The translations under genes were made by a program, and so were the position numbers. 11,902 nucleotides of DNA from Lachnospiraceae bacterium UBA3814 (GTDB taxonomy: Bacteria; Bacillota; Clostridia; Lachnospirales; Lachnospiraceae), in assembly GCA_002368575.1 (NCBI GenBank), contig DFEA01000034.1:4810-16711 (forward strand). Reading direction: 5' to 3'. A model generated the notes under the pieces. It ran no database searches, was not told the origin of the DNA, and saw only the letters and a list, made by a program, of their open reading frames with translations. How positions within the stretch are numbered: position 1 is the first letter of the stretch; each line of letters opens with the position of its first letter. Of the stretch, positions 5,534 through 11,902 are shown piece by piece.

Positions 5534-6280
5534 TTACAACATACTTGAAGCACTTAATACGATAAAAAAGACCCCTTTGACTCCGTTTTCCTTAAGACAG
5601 GCCGCTGCGGAGTCCATAGTACTGCCGGTCGTATAAATATCGTCGATCAGCATGACTGTACTTAATGATACATCATTTCTCCCTATTTTAAAAGCTTTTT
5701 TAAGATTATTTTGCCTTTCCTTCTCTCCCAGGTCTTTCTGCGGCTTCGTATTTTTTTCGCGGATAAGAAGCCCGGGCTCACAGGGTATTCCAAGCCTGTG
5801 CGAAAGCCTCTCCGCGATCAGCTCAGCCTGGTTATAGCCCCTTTTTCTGTAGCGGCTTTTATGCAGCGGTATCGGAACCAGCGCCTCCGGGCTTACGGCT
5901 TCAATGAACCTTCCCAGCCTCTTTATGATCTCATCGGCATAGAAGGCGGCATACTCCTGTCTTCCGTGATACTTAAAGCCATATATGCTGAGGCTCAGCA
6001 CGTCATCGTAGATAAACGCCGCCCTTCCCCGGTCAAAGAAACGTTCCCTCCCGCTGCAGCCGGGGCAGTACCCGTCGGCATCATCCTTCAGGGGGACTCC
6101 GCATTTAAGGCAGCAGGGCTCCTCCGCGTATTTGAGTATACCGACGCAGCCGCCGCAGATACGCCCTCCGTCCGGAGTTACTATATCCCCGCAGACAGGG
6201 CACCTCCTCGGAAACACTATATTAAGAAGCGCCTCACCGGATCGTTTTCCTCCCTCACCAATTCTTCTAAATAAAGCCAT
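5534..6280 (-). CDS. comFC: ComFC family protein: zinc fingers plus phosphoribosyltransferase-like domain
   Basis: 248 residues. The N-terminal half carries cysteine clusters CPVCG (27-30), CGGC (42-45), CCLKCG (56-60) and CPGC (72-75), as in the double zinc-finger region of ComF proteins. The C-terminal half is a type I phosphoribosyltransferase fold with the PRPP-binding loop VMLIDDIYTTGST (209-221) and the upstream VPIPLHKSRYRKRGYNQAELIA segment. In naturally competent bacteria ComFC works with the helicase ComFA and DprA in handling incoming single-stranded DNA; no comFA gene is beside it. The ATG at 6280 was chosen: AGGGAG lies 4 bases upstream and the N-terminus fits family members. A farther in-frame TTG at 6304 lacks a usable ribosome site. 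It overlaps the end of recD2 by 14 bases, so the two are probably co-translated. Confidence 0.93.
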   Translation of the reverse strand: MALFRRIGEGGKRSGEALLNIVFPRRCPVCGDIVTPDGGRICGGCVGILKYAEEPCCLKCGVPLKDDADGYCPGCSGRERFFDRGRAAFIYDDVLSLSIYGFKYHGRQEYAAFYADEIIKRLGRFIEAVSPEALVPIPLHKSRYRKRGYNQAELIAERLSHRLGIPCEPGLLIREKNTKPQKDLGEKERQNNLKKAFKIGRNDVSLSTVMLIDDIYTTGSTMDSAAACLKENGVKGVFFIVLSASSML

Positions 6281-8516
6281 CTGCCTCCCTGTCCATGCCC
6301 TCAAGCTCCTTAAGTCTCAGATCAAGGGCCGTATACCTTCTGTGCTCGTCCGCATTGTCTATCATATGCCCTATTCGTTCCCTGCTTCCTATAAGGACAA
6401 CGCATTTGACCGCCCTGGTAACTCCCGTATACAGAAGATTCCTGTAAAACAGCATGCTCGGACCGTTAAAAAGCGGGATCACTACAGCCGGATATTCGCT
6501 GCCCTGTGATTTATGTATGGTGATCGCATAGGAAAGCATAAGCTCGTCAAGGCCGTCATAGGGATAATCCACCAGCCGTCCGCCGTCATACTCCACGGTG
6601 ATCGTTTCCGAATAATCGCTTATCTCCTTAATGATCCCGGTATCCCCGTTAAAAACGCCCTCCCCGGTGTCGACCGCGATCCCGTACCTGCTTCTTACCT
6701 CCCACGTAAGCTGATAATTGTTCTTTATCTGCATCACCTTATCACCCTCGCGAAAGACCGCGCCCGCCACCTCCTTCTCACGCTTACCGGGTGAAGGCGG
6801 GTTCAGGTACCTCTGAAGGATGGGATTAAGCGTCTCCACTCCCAGCACTCCCTTCCTCATGGGAGTGAGCACCTGGATATCAAAGGGGGTGGCCTTCACA
6901 TAGGCCGGAAGCTTGTCTCTGGTAAGTATAACAATGTTATTTAATATCTGATCGATATTATCCCTCTCCAGAAAAAAGAAATCCCGGCTCCTGTTGTCCA
7001 GCTCGATATGCTCACCGTTATTGATCCTGTGCGCATTTACTATGATGTCGCTTTCTCCCGCCTGCCTGAATATCTTTTTAAGGATCACGGTCGAGTTCTC
7101 AAAGCAGCCGGAGCCCGTTATATCCTTAAGCACCGCTCCGGGGCCCACGCTCGGAAGCTGGTCGGTATCGCCTGCGAGCACCAGCCTCGTTCCCGGAAGT
7201 ATCGCCTTAAGCAGCGCCGAAAACAGGGAGATATCGACCATTGACATTTCATCCACTATAACAAGCTCCGCCTCCAGGGGCTCATCCTCGTTTTTTTCGT
7301 AATAATAACCGTTTCCGCCGGCCTGCGGTGTCAGATGCAGCAGTCTCTGTATGGTACCCGCCTCATAACCTGTTGCCTCGCTCATCCTTTTGGCCGCTCT
7401 TCCGGTGGGGGCGCACAGGAAGATGTTCTCGGCCTCACTCTCAAAGTATTTGAGGATCATATTTATTATGGTAGTCTTTCCCGTGCCGGGGCCTCCGGTG
7501 ATCACCGTTACCCCGTTCGTCACGGCCTTTTTTACCGCGATCCTCTGCATTTTATCAAGCCTTAGCTTAAGCGAGGACTCAAGCTGTGTTATCCTTCTGT
7601 CTACCATGGCCTCATCGTTTTCAAGTATGACGTTCAGGTCCATAAGTTTTCTGGCGCAAAGCTGTTCAAGCCGGTAAAAGGAGCTTTCGTAGACGCAGAC
7701 AGTGCCCTCCTGCTCTTTGATCACCACCTTTTTATCCATCGCAAGGTTCTGTATCTGGATCCAGATCATCTCTCTGTCCACACCCAGAAGCTCCGCGCTT
7801 TTATCAAGCAGCACGTCCTTCGGAAGATAACAGTGTCCTTCCGAAAGAGCGTCCTTCAGGGCGTAAAGCGTCCCGCATCTGACCCTGTAATCGGAGTCCG
7901 GACGGATCCCGGCATTCTTAGCTATCTCATCAACGGTCTTAAAGCCCGCCCCCTCTATGTCCTCCGCAAGTCTGTAGGGGTTTTCCGAAAGGATCTGATA
8001 AAGACCCTCTCCGTACCTCCTGTATACCTTCAGGGAAAGAGCTCCTCCTATCCCGTATTTCTGAAGAAAGAGCATCGCGCGCCGAAGCTCTCTTTTTTCC
8101 GCCGCCTGTACGGCTATGGCCCTGGCCTTTTTCTCGCTTATGCCCTTTATCTCGGAAAGGCGCTCGGGCTCCTCCTCGATTATCCTGAAGGTGTCCTCCC
8201 CGAAGGCCGCCACTATCCTCTTTGCAAGAGCCTGTCCCACGCCCTTTATGGCACCGGACCCAAGGTACCTTATTACAGCCTCCTCATCCTTCGGCCGCTT
8301 CGCTTCATAGCCCTTCACCAGAAACTGCTCGCCGTAAATGCGGTGCTCGGTATATTCGCCCGTAAGCTCCGCGGTCTCACCCTCCGAAACATCCCTGAAG
8401 GTGCCCACGCAGACAAGAGGATCGTCCCGCGATCCGCTCACAAACTCAAATACCGTATATCCATTGTCTTCGTTCCTGAAAATAATATGGCTGATATAGC
8501 CGGAAATGACTTCCAT
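6267..8516 (-). CDS. recD2: RecD2-type ATP-dependent 5'-3' DNA helicase
   Basis: 749 residues, normal for RecD2 of bacteria without RecBC. An N-terminal OB-like domain (1-75) is followed by helix-hairpin-helix segments (about 85-135, with IKGVGQALAKRI and IKGISEKKARAI). The SF1B helicase core comes next: Walker A GGPGTGKTT (341-349), Walker B VIVDEMSMVD (419-428), LAGDTDQLPSVGPG (447-460), the SH3-like insertion near 590-650, TIHKSQGSEYPAVVIP (666-681) and motif VI YTGVTRA (696-702). RecD2 unwinds DNA in repair and replication-fork maintenance. The ATG at 8516 directly follows the TAG of flgJ with no gap and has no clear ribosome site of its own, so expression probably depends on the flagellar genes upstream. 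Its end overlaps comFC. Confidence 0.97.
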   Translation of the reverse strand: MEVISGYISHIIFRNEDNGYTVFEFVSGSRDDPLVCVGTFRDVSEGETAELTGEYTEHRIYGEQFLVKGYEAKRPKDEEAVIRYLGSGAIKGVGQALAKRIVAAFGEDTFRIIEEEPERLSEIKGISEKKARAIAVQAAEKRELRRAMLFLQKYGIGGALSLKVYRRYGEGLYQILSENPYRLAEDIEGAGFKTVDEIAKNAGIRPDSDYRVRCGTLYALKDALSEGHCYLPKDVLLDKSAELLGVDREMIWIQIQNLAMDKKVVIKEQEGTVCVYESSFYRLEQLCARKLMDLNVILENDEAMVDRRITQLESSLKLRLDKMQRIAVKKAVTNGVTVITGGPGTGKTTIINMILKYFESEAENIFLCAPTGRAAKRMSEATGYEAGTIQRLLHLTPQAGGNGYYYEKNEDEPLEAELVIVDEMSMVDISLFSALLKAILPGTRLVLAGDTDQLPSVGPGAVLKDITGSGCFENSTVILKKIFRQAGESDIIVNAHRINNGEHIELDNRSRDFFFLERDNIDQILNNIVILTRDKLPAYVKATPFDIQVLTPMRKGVLGVETLNPILQRYLNPPSPGKREKEVAGAVFREGDKVMQIKNNYQLTWEVRSRYGIAVDTGEGVFNGDTGIIKEISDYSETITVEYDGGRLVDYPYDGLDELMLSYAITIHKSQGSEYPAVVIPLFNGPSMLFYRNLLYTGVTRAVKCVVLIGSRERIGHMIDNADEHRRYTALDLRLKELEGMDREADGFI

Positions 8517-8918
8517 CTATGACATGTTTCTTTTCATCTGCTCATAAAGCATCTGCGCCAGCCCGTTCTCCTGCTGATCCGCAGCCATTTTGGCGTATTC
8601 ACCCGTAAGATTGTCCTCATAATAACTCATAAGCTGCTTTGTTGCAGCGTCCTCTGACTGGGTAAGGTTGACCGACTTCTTCATCTCCTTAAAGACCTGC
8701 TCGATGAAATAAGCCTCAAACTGCTTACAGGCCTCCATAAGCTTTCCGTCGCGGTCGAATTCCTCAGCCGAAGCTTCGGACTCCGTTTCCTGCGTCTTTG
8801 AATCAAGGATATCCTTAAAGCTGTTAAGCTTGTCCTCAAGGTCTTTTGTTGAGGCAGTATCGGAGACCCTGCCTGCTGTGCTATTCAGATAATCTGTGTT
8901 TATCGGACTGATCGCCAT
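8517..8918 (-). CDS. flgJ: FlgJ-type flagellar rod-binding protein, single domain
   Basis: 133 residues corresponding only to the rod-binding half of FlgJ. A polar, low-complexity N-terminus (1-55, rich in Ser, Thr, Asp, Glu) leads into the conserved segment ACKQFEAYFIEQVFKEMKKS (63-82), then a Glu/Gln-rich helix ending in GLAQMLYEQMKRNMS. The peptidoglycan-hydrolase domain of proteobacterial FlgJ is absent, as is usual in Clostridia. It probably caps or scaffolds rod assembly on the outer face of the membrane. It begins 6 bases after flgG with only a weak AAGAGA-type ribosome site and abuts recD2. Confidence 0.9.
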   Translation of the reverse strand: MAISPINTDYLNSTAGRVSDTASTKDLEDKLNSFKDILDSKTQETESEASAEEFDRDGKLMEACKQFEAYFIEQVFKEMKKSVNLTQSEDAATKQLMSYYEDNLTGEYAKMAADQQENGLAQMLYEQMKRNMS

Positions 8919-8924
8919 AATGTC

Positions 8925-9746
8925 TTATCTCTTAAGCTCGTTTGCTTCCTGCATCATCGTATCCGCAGTCTGGATCGCCTTGGAATTAAGCTCATAGGCC
9001 CTCTGCGCAACGATAAGATTTACCATTTCATCCGCTACCTGAACATTGCTTCCTTCAAGATAGCCCTGCCTGATCTCGCTCTTTTCAAGATTCTGATTGG
9101 TGGCCTCGTTAAGGGCGGGACCCGACGCGGCGGTAGCGCTGTAAAGGGAATCACCCTCCTTGTCAAGGCCTGAAGGGTTCTGGAACTGCCACAGACCTAT
9201 CTGCATCCCCGCTATCCTCTGCATGTTGTTTGCGGCGTCGGGATACATAAGGTAGCCGTCGGCATCCACCTCTATCCTGGTGGTGATATAGGTATTGGGG
9301 ATCCTTATCTCGCCACCGTTTGAATTAAGCACCGGAAGACCGTCGGAGGTAGTAAGCACCATGGTATTATTGCCGCCAACGGCAAACCTGAGATCACCGT
9401 TTCTTGTATAATACGTCTGACCATCGTTGCCATGCACCCCGAACAGGCCCTTTCCTCCTATGGCAAAGGCGGTGGGGCTCTCCGACTCAAGATACGCGCC
9501 CTGGGTGAACTGTGAAACAATGGCCGAATTTCTTACACCAAGACCAACCTGAGCACCTACCGGCTTCTGATCCCCGTTTGCGGATGTGGTCTTTGTCTGT
9601 ATCGTCTGATACAGGAGTGACTTGAACTCGTTGGTCTCGGTCTTATAGCCGACCGTATTCACGTTTGCAAGGTTGTTGGCAATGGTATCGACGTTGGTCT
9701 GCTGACCTATCATACCGGTTGCTGCCGTCCAAAGTGTTCTTACCAT
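8925..9746 (-). CDS. flgG: flagellar distal rod protein FlgG (FlhP-like)
   Basis: 273 residues. The N-terminal rod motif (5-40) contains the signature NNLANVNTVGYK (24-35). The central FlgE/F/G-type region includes FAIGGKGLFGV (94-104). The C-terminal flagellar rod domain (about 228-273) holds LEGSNVQVADEMVNLIVAQRAYELNSKAIQT-type helices with the diagnostic QRAYE at 248-252. Secreted through the flagellar type III apparatus, it builds the axial rod outside the membrane. It corresponds to FlhP in the Bacillus mbl-flhO-flhP order, which is preserved here. The ATG at 9746 has two stacked purine-rich sites, AAGGAG then AAGGAG, within 14 bases upstream. Confidence 0.95.
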   Translation of the reverse strand: MVRTLWTAATGMIGQQTNVDTIANNLANVNTVGYKTETNEFKSLLYQTIQTKTTSANGDQKPVGAQVGLGVRNSAIVSQFTQGAYLESESPTAFAIGGKGLFGVHGNDGQTYYTRNGDLRFAVGGNNTMVLTTSDGLPVLNSNGGEIRIPNTYITTRIEVDADGYLMYPDAANNMQRIAGMQIGLWQFQNPSGLDKEGDSLYSATAASGPALNEATNQNLEKSEIRQGYLEGSNVQVADEMVNLIVAQRAYELNSKAIQTADTMMQEANELKR

Positions 9747-9771
9747 ACTCCTTACTCCTTCTCAATCACTC

Positions 9772-10554
9772 CTACTGAAGCCTTCCCAGCTGTTCGACCG
9801 CAATGCCCAGGCTCTCGTCATAGGTCTGTATGATCTTCTGGTTTGATTCGTAAGCCCTCTGGAACGCGATCAGGTCTACCATCTCATGTACGGTCTGCAC
9901 ATTTGAGGTCTCGATATAGCCGGAATATATCTGGGCATCCGTCGGGGCGAATTCAGCTCCCTCTACCGGCTGAAAATATGTTTCCCCGTATTTTTCAAGG
10001 AAATTGTAATCCGCAAAGTTCACGACATTTATCTGGGCGAGGGTCACCTCAGCGCCTGCCGCCCTGATATTCCCCATCCTGTCAATGGAATAATCCTGTG
10101 TGGGATCGAGAACGATATGATTTCCGTTTACATCCAGCAGAAAATCGCCGTTCTTGTTAACGAGCTCTCCCCGTACATTCAGCGTAAACGCGCCGTCCCT
10201 CGTGTATTTGACATCCGTATCCCCGGCTTTGTTCTGAAACTCAACGGAAAAGAAGCCATCTCCCGAGATCGCCAGATCGAACTTGTTCATGGTCTCATGG
10301 AAGGGACCCTGGCTGAAATCCGTGTAATTCTCACCGATCTTGACACCCATGTTCATATGGCCCAGCCGTCTGGCTATTCCCGGCTCCGAGGTGTCTTTTA
10401 TCTTAAGCGCCAGCACATCATGGAACGCCTCCGCGGTGGTTCCTTCCTTTTTAAAGCCCGCAGTAGTGGAATTGGCCAGGTTATTGGACATGGTATCCAC
10501 TCTTCTCTGTTCATTCAACATTCCGGTGCTTGCGATGTACAGTCCCTTAAGCAT
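9772..10554 (-). CDS. flgF: flagellar rod protein FlgF (FlhO-like)
   Basis: 260 residues with the same architecture as its neighbour FlgG. The rod N-terminal signature is SNNLANSTTAGFKK (23-36), the central FlgE/F/G segment is FDLAISGDGFFSVE (92-105), and the C-terminal rod domain includes IETSNVQTVHEMVDLIAFQRAYESNQ (about 214-239). The shorter, more divergent sequence and its place first in the pair fit FlgF/FlhO, a proximal rod subunit exported by the flagellar secretion system. The ATG at 10554 has AGGCGG 5 bases upstream. A 55-base gap separates it from mreB and shows no terminator. Confidence 0.92.
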   Translation of the reverse strand: MLKGLYIASTGMLNEQRRVDTMSNNLANSTTAGFKKEGTTAEAFHDVLALKIKDTSEPGIARRLGHMNMGVKIGENYTDFSQGPFHETMNKFDLAISGDGFFSVEFQNKAGDTDVKYTRDGAFTLNVRGELVNKNGDFLLDVNGNHIVLDPTQDYSIDRMGNIRAAGAEVTLAQINVVNFADYNFLEKYGETYFQPVEGAEFAPTDAQIYSGYIETSNVQTVHEMVDLIAFQRAYESNQKIIQTYDESLGIAVEQLGRLQ

Positions 10555-10609
10555 ACTTACCGCCTTTTCCGATCCGACTTATCCCTGACGGACCATTTCC
10601 TGTCTGCGC

Positions 10610-11608
10610 TTACTCTATCTCTCCGTTATATTCGGCAAGGAATTCCACGAACTTACCCGTGCCTATTGCCACGGCCGTCATCGGATCCTCCGCTGTTACC
10701 GTATTGATACCCGTCTTATAGGCTATAAGATCCTCAAGCCCTCTTAAAAGCGCTCCGCCTCCAGTGAGCACTATTCCTCTGTCGGCTATATCAGCCGCAA
10801 GCTCGGGCGGGGTCCTCTCCAGAACACTGTGTATTGCTTCAACGATCTGAGACGCCGTCTCCCTGAGCGCTTCCTCCGTATCCTCCGATGAGACCTTAAC
10901 CGTCCTCGGAAGACCGGTAACGAGATTTCTTCCCTTTACCTCCAGATAGTCAACCTCCGGAAGCTTATAGGTAGTCCCGATCTTTATCTTTATCTCCTCA
11001 GCGGTCCGCTCCCCGATAAGGAGATTATGCTTCTTTCTCATGTAGCGGACGATCGCCTCGTCAAAATCATCACCCGCCACCTTTATGGAGGTGCTCACCA
11101 CCGTTCCGCCAAGGGATATCACCGCTATATCCGAGGTTCCTCCGCCGATATCCACTATCATGTTCCCGCATGGCTTTCCGATGTCTATGCCCGCTCCGAT
11201 AGCTGCCGCGATAGGCTCCTCTATTATGGCCACCTCCCTGGCTCCGGCCTGGTAGGTGGCGTCCTCAACCGCCTTCTTCTCTACCTCGGTAACTCCGCTG
11301 GGAACGCATACACTGATCCTGGGCTTGCGGAAGGTCTTCTTGCCCATGGCCTTCTGCATAAAATACTTAAGCATCTTCTCGGTAACGGTGTAATCCGATA
11401 TGACTCCCTGCCTTAAAGGCCTTACAGCCACTATATTGCCGGGCGTCCTTCCAAGCATCAGCCTGGCCTCTTCACCGATCGCCTTTATCTTGTTCGTGTC
11501 CCTGTCAAAGGCCACAACGCTGGGCTCCTTTAAAACAACACCCTTGCCCCTGATGTATACAAGAATGCTGGCGGTTCCCAGGTCGATACCGATATCAGTA
11601 TAAAGCAT
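10610..11608 (-). CDS. mreB: MreB/Mbl actin-like cell-shape protein
   Basis: 332 residues. The actin-fold nucleotide signatures are complete: phosphate-1 DIGIDLGTAS (5-14), connect-1 IIEEPIAAAIGAG (128-140), phosphate-2 IVDIGGGTSDIAVIS (151-165), adenosine motif LTGGGALLRG (281-290), and the DPMTAVAIGTG segment (308-318). MreB/Mbl filaments guide lateral cell-wall synthesis at the inner membrane face. Downstream genes are flagellar rods rather than mreC/mreD, so it is most like the Bacillus mbl of the mbl-flhO-flhP cluster. The start at 11608 is supported by AAGGGGG (11624-11618), 9 bases upstream. It is the first complete gene downstream of both promoters described in 11750-11862. Confidence 0.96.
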   Translation of the reverse strand: MLYTDIGIDLGTASILVYIRGKGVVLKEPSVVAFDRDTNKIKAIGEEARLMLGRTPGNIVAVRPLRQGVISDYTVTEKMLKYFMQKAMGKKTFRKPRISVCVPSGVTEVEKKAVEDATYQAGAREVAIIEEPIAAAIGAGIDIGKPCGNMIVDIGGGTSDIAVISLGGTVVSTSIKVAGDDFDEAIVRYMRKKHNLLIGERTAEEIKIKIGTTYKLPEVDYLEVKGRNLVTGLPRTVKVSSEDTEEALRETASQIVEAIHSVLERTPPELAADIADRGIVLTGGGALLRGLEDLIAYKTGINTVTAEDPMTAVAIGTGKFVEFLAEYNGEIE

Positions 11609-11651
11609 TAATTACTTCCCCCTTTGCTCCCTGAAACATATCCTGAACGGA

Positions 11652-11665
11652 CCGGCTGTCGCCGG
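11652..11665. other. small hairpin in the mreB leader
   Basis: Inverted repeat CCGGC-TGTC-GCCGG with a 4-base loop, between the possible leader ORF and the mreB ribosome site. A second imperfect stem (GCTG/CAGC with flanking A and T runs, 11666-11689) lies next to it and, on the minus strand, is followed by four T residues. Together they could act as a weak attenuator; the stems are too short to call a terminator. Confidence 0.3.
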
Positions 11666-11674
11666 AAAAGGCTG

Positions 11675-11740
11675 TTAGGCCAGCTTTTTCTCGGAAATCT
11701 CCTGCTGCGTGAAGAACTGGTCCGGTGATTTACATAACAT
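11675..11740 (-). CDS. possible 21-codon leader ORF upstream of mreB
   Basis: An ATG at 11740 opens a frame of 21 codons (begins MLCKSPDQFFTQQEI, ends EKKLA) and stops with TAA inside the short imperfect stem at 11666-11689. It lies within the leader made from either predicted promoter, and its start is only a few bases from the expected start site of the SigA-type promoter. No ribosome-binding site precedes it and I recognise no known leader peptide. Its composition is coding-like but the length is too short to be persuasive. Confidence 0.25.
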   Translation of the reverse strand: MLCKSPDQFFTQQEISEKKLA

Positions 11741-11750
11741 TGCAAGCTAC

Positions 11751-11778
11751 ATTATAATGCAACAGTAAATCTTTGCAA
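11751..11778 (-). promoter_or_regulatory. SigA-type promoter upstream of mreB
   Basis: On the minus strand TTGCAA (11778-11773) and a perfect TATAAT (11756-11751) are 16 bases apart. The start site would be near 11744, giving a leader of about 135 bases. The -35 lies inside a perfect 10-base palindrome, CTTTGCAAAG (11771-11780). It is the best housekeeping-type promoter ahead of the mreB-flagellar run. Confidence 0.6.
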
Positions 11779-11803
11779 AGAGGATTATTTAAATTTCATT
11801 GTT

Positions 11804-11823
11804 ATTTTATCTGGCATTTTATC
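11804..11823. repeat. 8-bp direct repeat ATTTTATC-TGGC-ATTTTATC
   Basis: Two identical octamers (11804-11811 and 11816-11823) separated by TGGC, a 12-base period, read on the plus strand. They begin a few bases downstream of the start site expected for the SigD-type promoter and lie upstream of the SigA-type promoter. They could be a binding site for a regulator acting on either promoter, or chance in AT-rich DNA. Confidence 0.35.
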
Positions 11824-11834
11824 ATCTGCTGATT

Positions 11835-11862
11835 ATATCGGCAAAAGACCCGGATCACTTTA
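11835..11862 (-). promoter_or_regulatory. sigma-28/SigD-type flagellar promoter upstream of mreB-flgF-flgG
   Basis: On the minus strand TAAA (11862-11859) is followed after 16 bases by GCCGATAT (11842-11835). This is an exact match to both boxes of the Bacillus SigD consensus (TAAA, 14-16 bases, GCCGATAT). It points at mreB and the flagellar rod genes, which is where a motility sigma factor would be expected to act. An overlapping TATAAT is present but lacks a good SigA -35. The start site would be near 11828, about 220 bases before the mreB start codon. Confidence 0.6.
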
Positions 11863-11902
11863 CCCCTTTCTCTTTAACAAGCCCGGTTTTACGGTAAGCG
11901 CA

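Noticed and set aside
6281..6304. Longer comFC start at the TTG at 6304.
   Set aside because: The AGGAG there is only one base from the TTG, and ATG at 6280 has AGGGAG at a workable distance and a normal family N-terminus.
11855..11902. Possible 3' end of another minus-strand gene (15 open codons ending in TGA at 11857-11855; another frame ends at a TAA a few bases upstream).
   Set aside because: Two frames look equally open over so few codons, so no call can be supported from inside the window.

Overview
The window looks like chromosomal core sequence from a motile bacterium of the Firmicutes (class Clostridia), most likely family Lachnospiraceae. I infer this from four things. The mreB/mbl-flgF-flgG block and the comFC-yvyF pair match the arrangement known in Bacillus. 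There is a cdaA-cdaR c-di-AMP pair. The HPr variant and the 312-residue membrane protein resemble Lachnospiraceae proteins as I remember them; no search was run. No mobile element, CRISPR array, rRNA or tRNA was seen.

All twelve complete genes and the one partial gene read on the minus strand, so transcription runs from high to low coordinates. From the upstream end, 11609-11902 is a regulatory region. It holds a sigma-28/SigD-type promoter, a housekeeping-type promoter, short direct repeats and a possible 21-codon leader ORF. Then come mreB (actin-like cell-shape protein), flgF and flgG (flagellar rod), and a short flgJ-type rod-binding protein. These are followed by recD2 (helicase), comFC (competence phosphoribosyltransferase family) and yvyF (zinc-finger/HTH flagellar-operon protein). 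Next are a 132-residue two-TM protein of unknown function, an 87-base gap with two GC-rich hairpins, a 312-residue polytopic membrane protein of unknown function, cdaA (diadenylate cyclase) and cdaR (its YbbR-domain regulator). The largest gap inside this eleven-gene run is 87 bases and several junctions overlap or abut, so it may be one long transcription unit joining motility, cell shape, DNA repair/uptake and c-di-AMP signalling.

Between cdaR and the next gene lies an AT-rich promoter region (about 1256-1352). It has a well-formed extended -10 promoter, a dyad around its -35 and a CodY-like box. It drives a second unit: a small HPr protein whose stop codon overlaps the start of leuA (2-isopropylmalate synthase). 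leuA runs off the left edge of the window.

Most interesting for follow-up are the SigD-like promoter ahead of a cell-shape gene and the housekeeping genes behind it, the uncharacterised membrane protein next to cdaA with its DDEYYYYVK tail, the translationally linked HPr-leuA pair under a possible CodY site, and the unusual hairpins and mini-ORFs at gene junctions.
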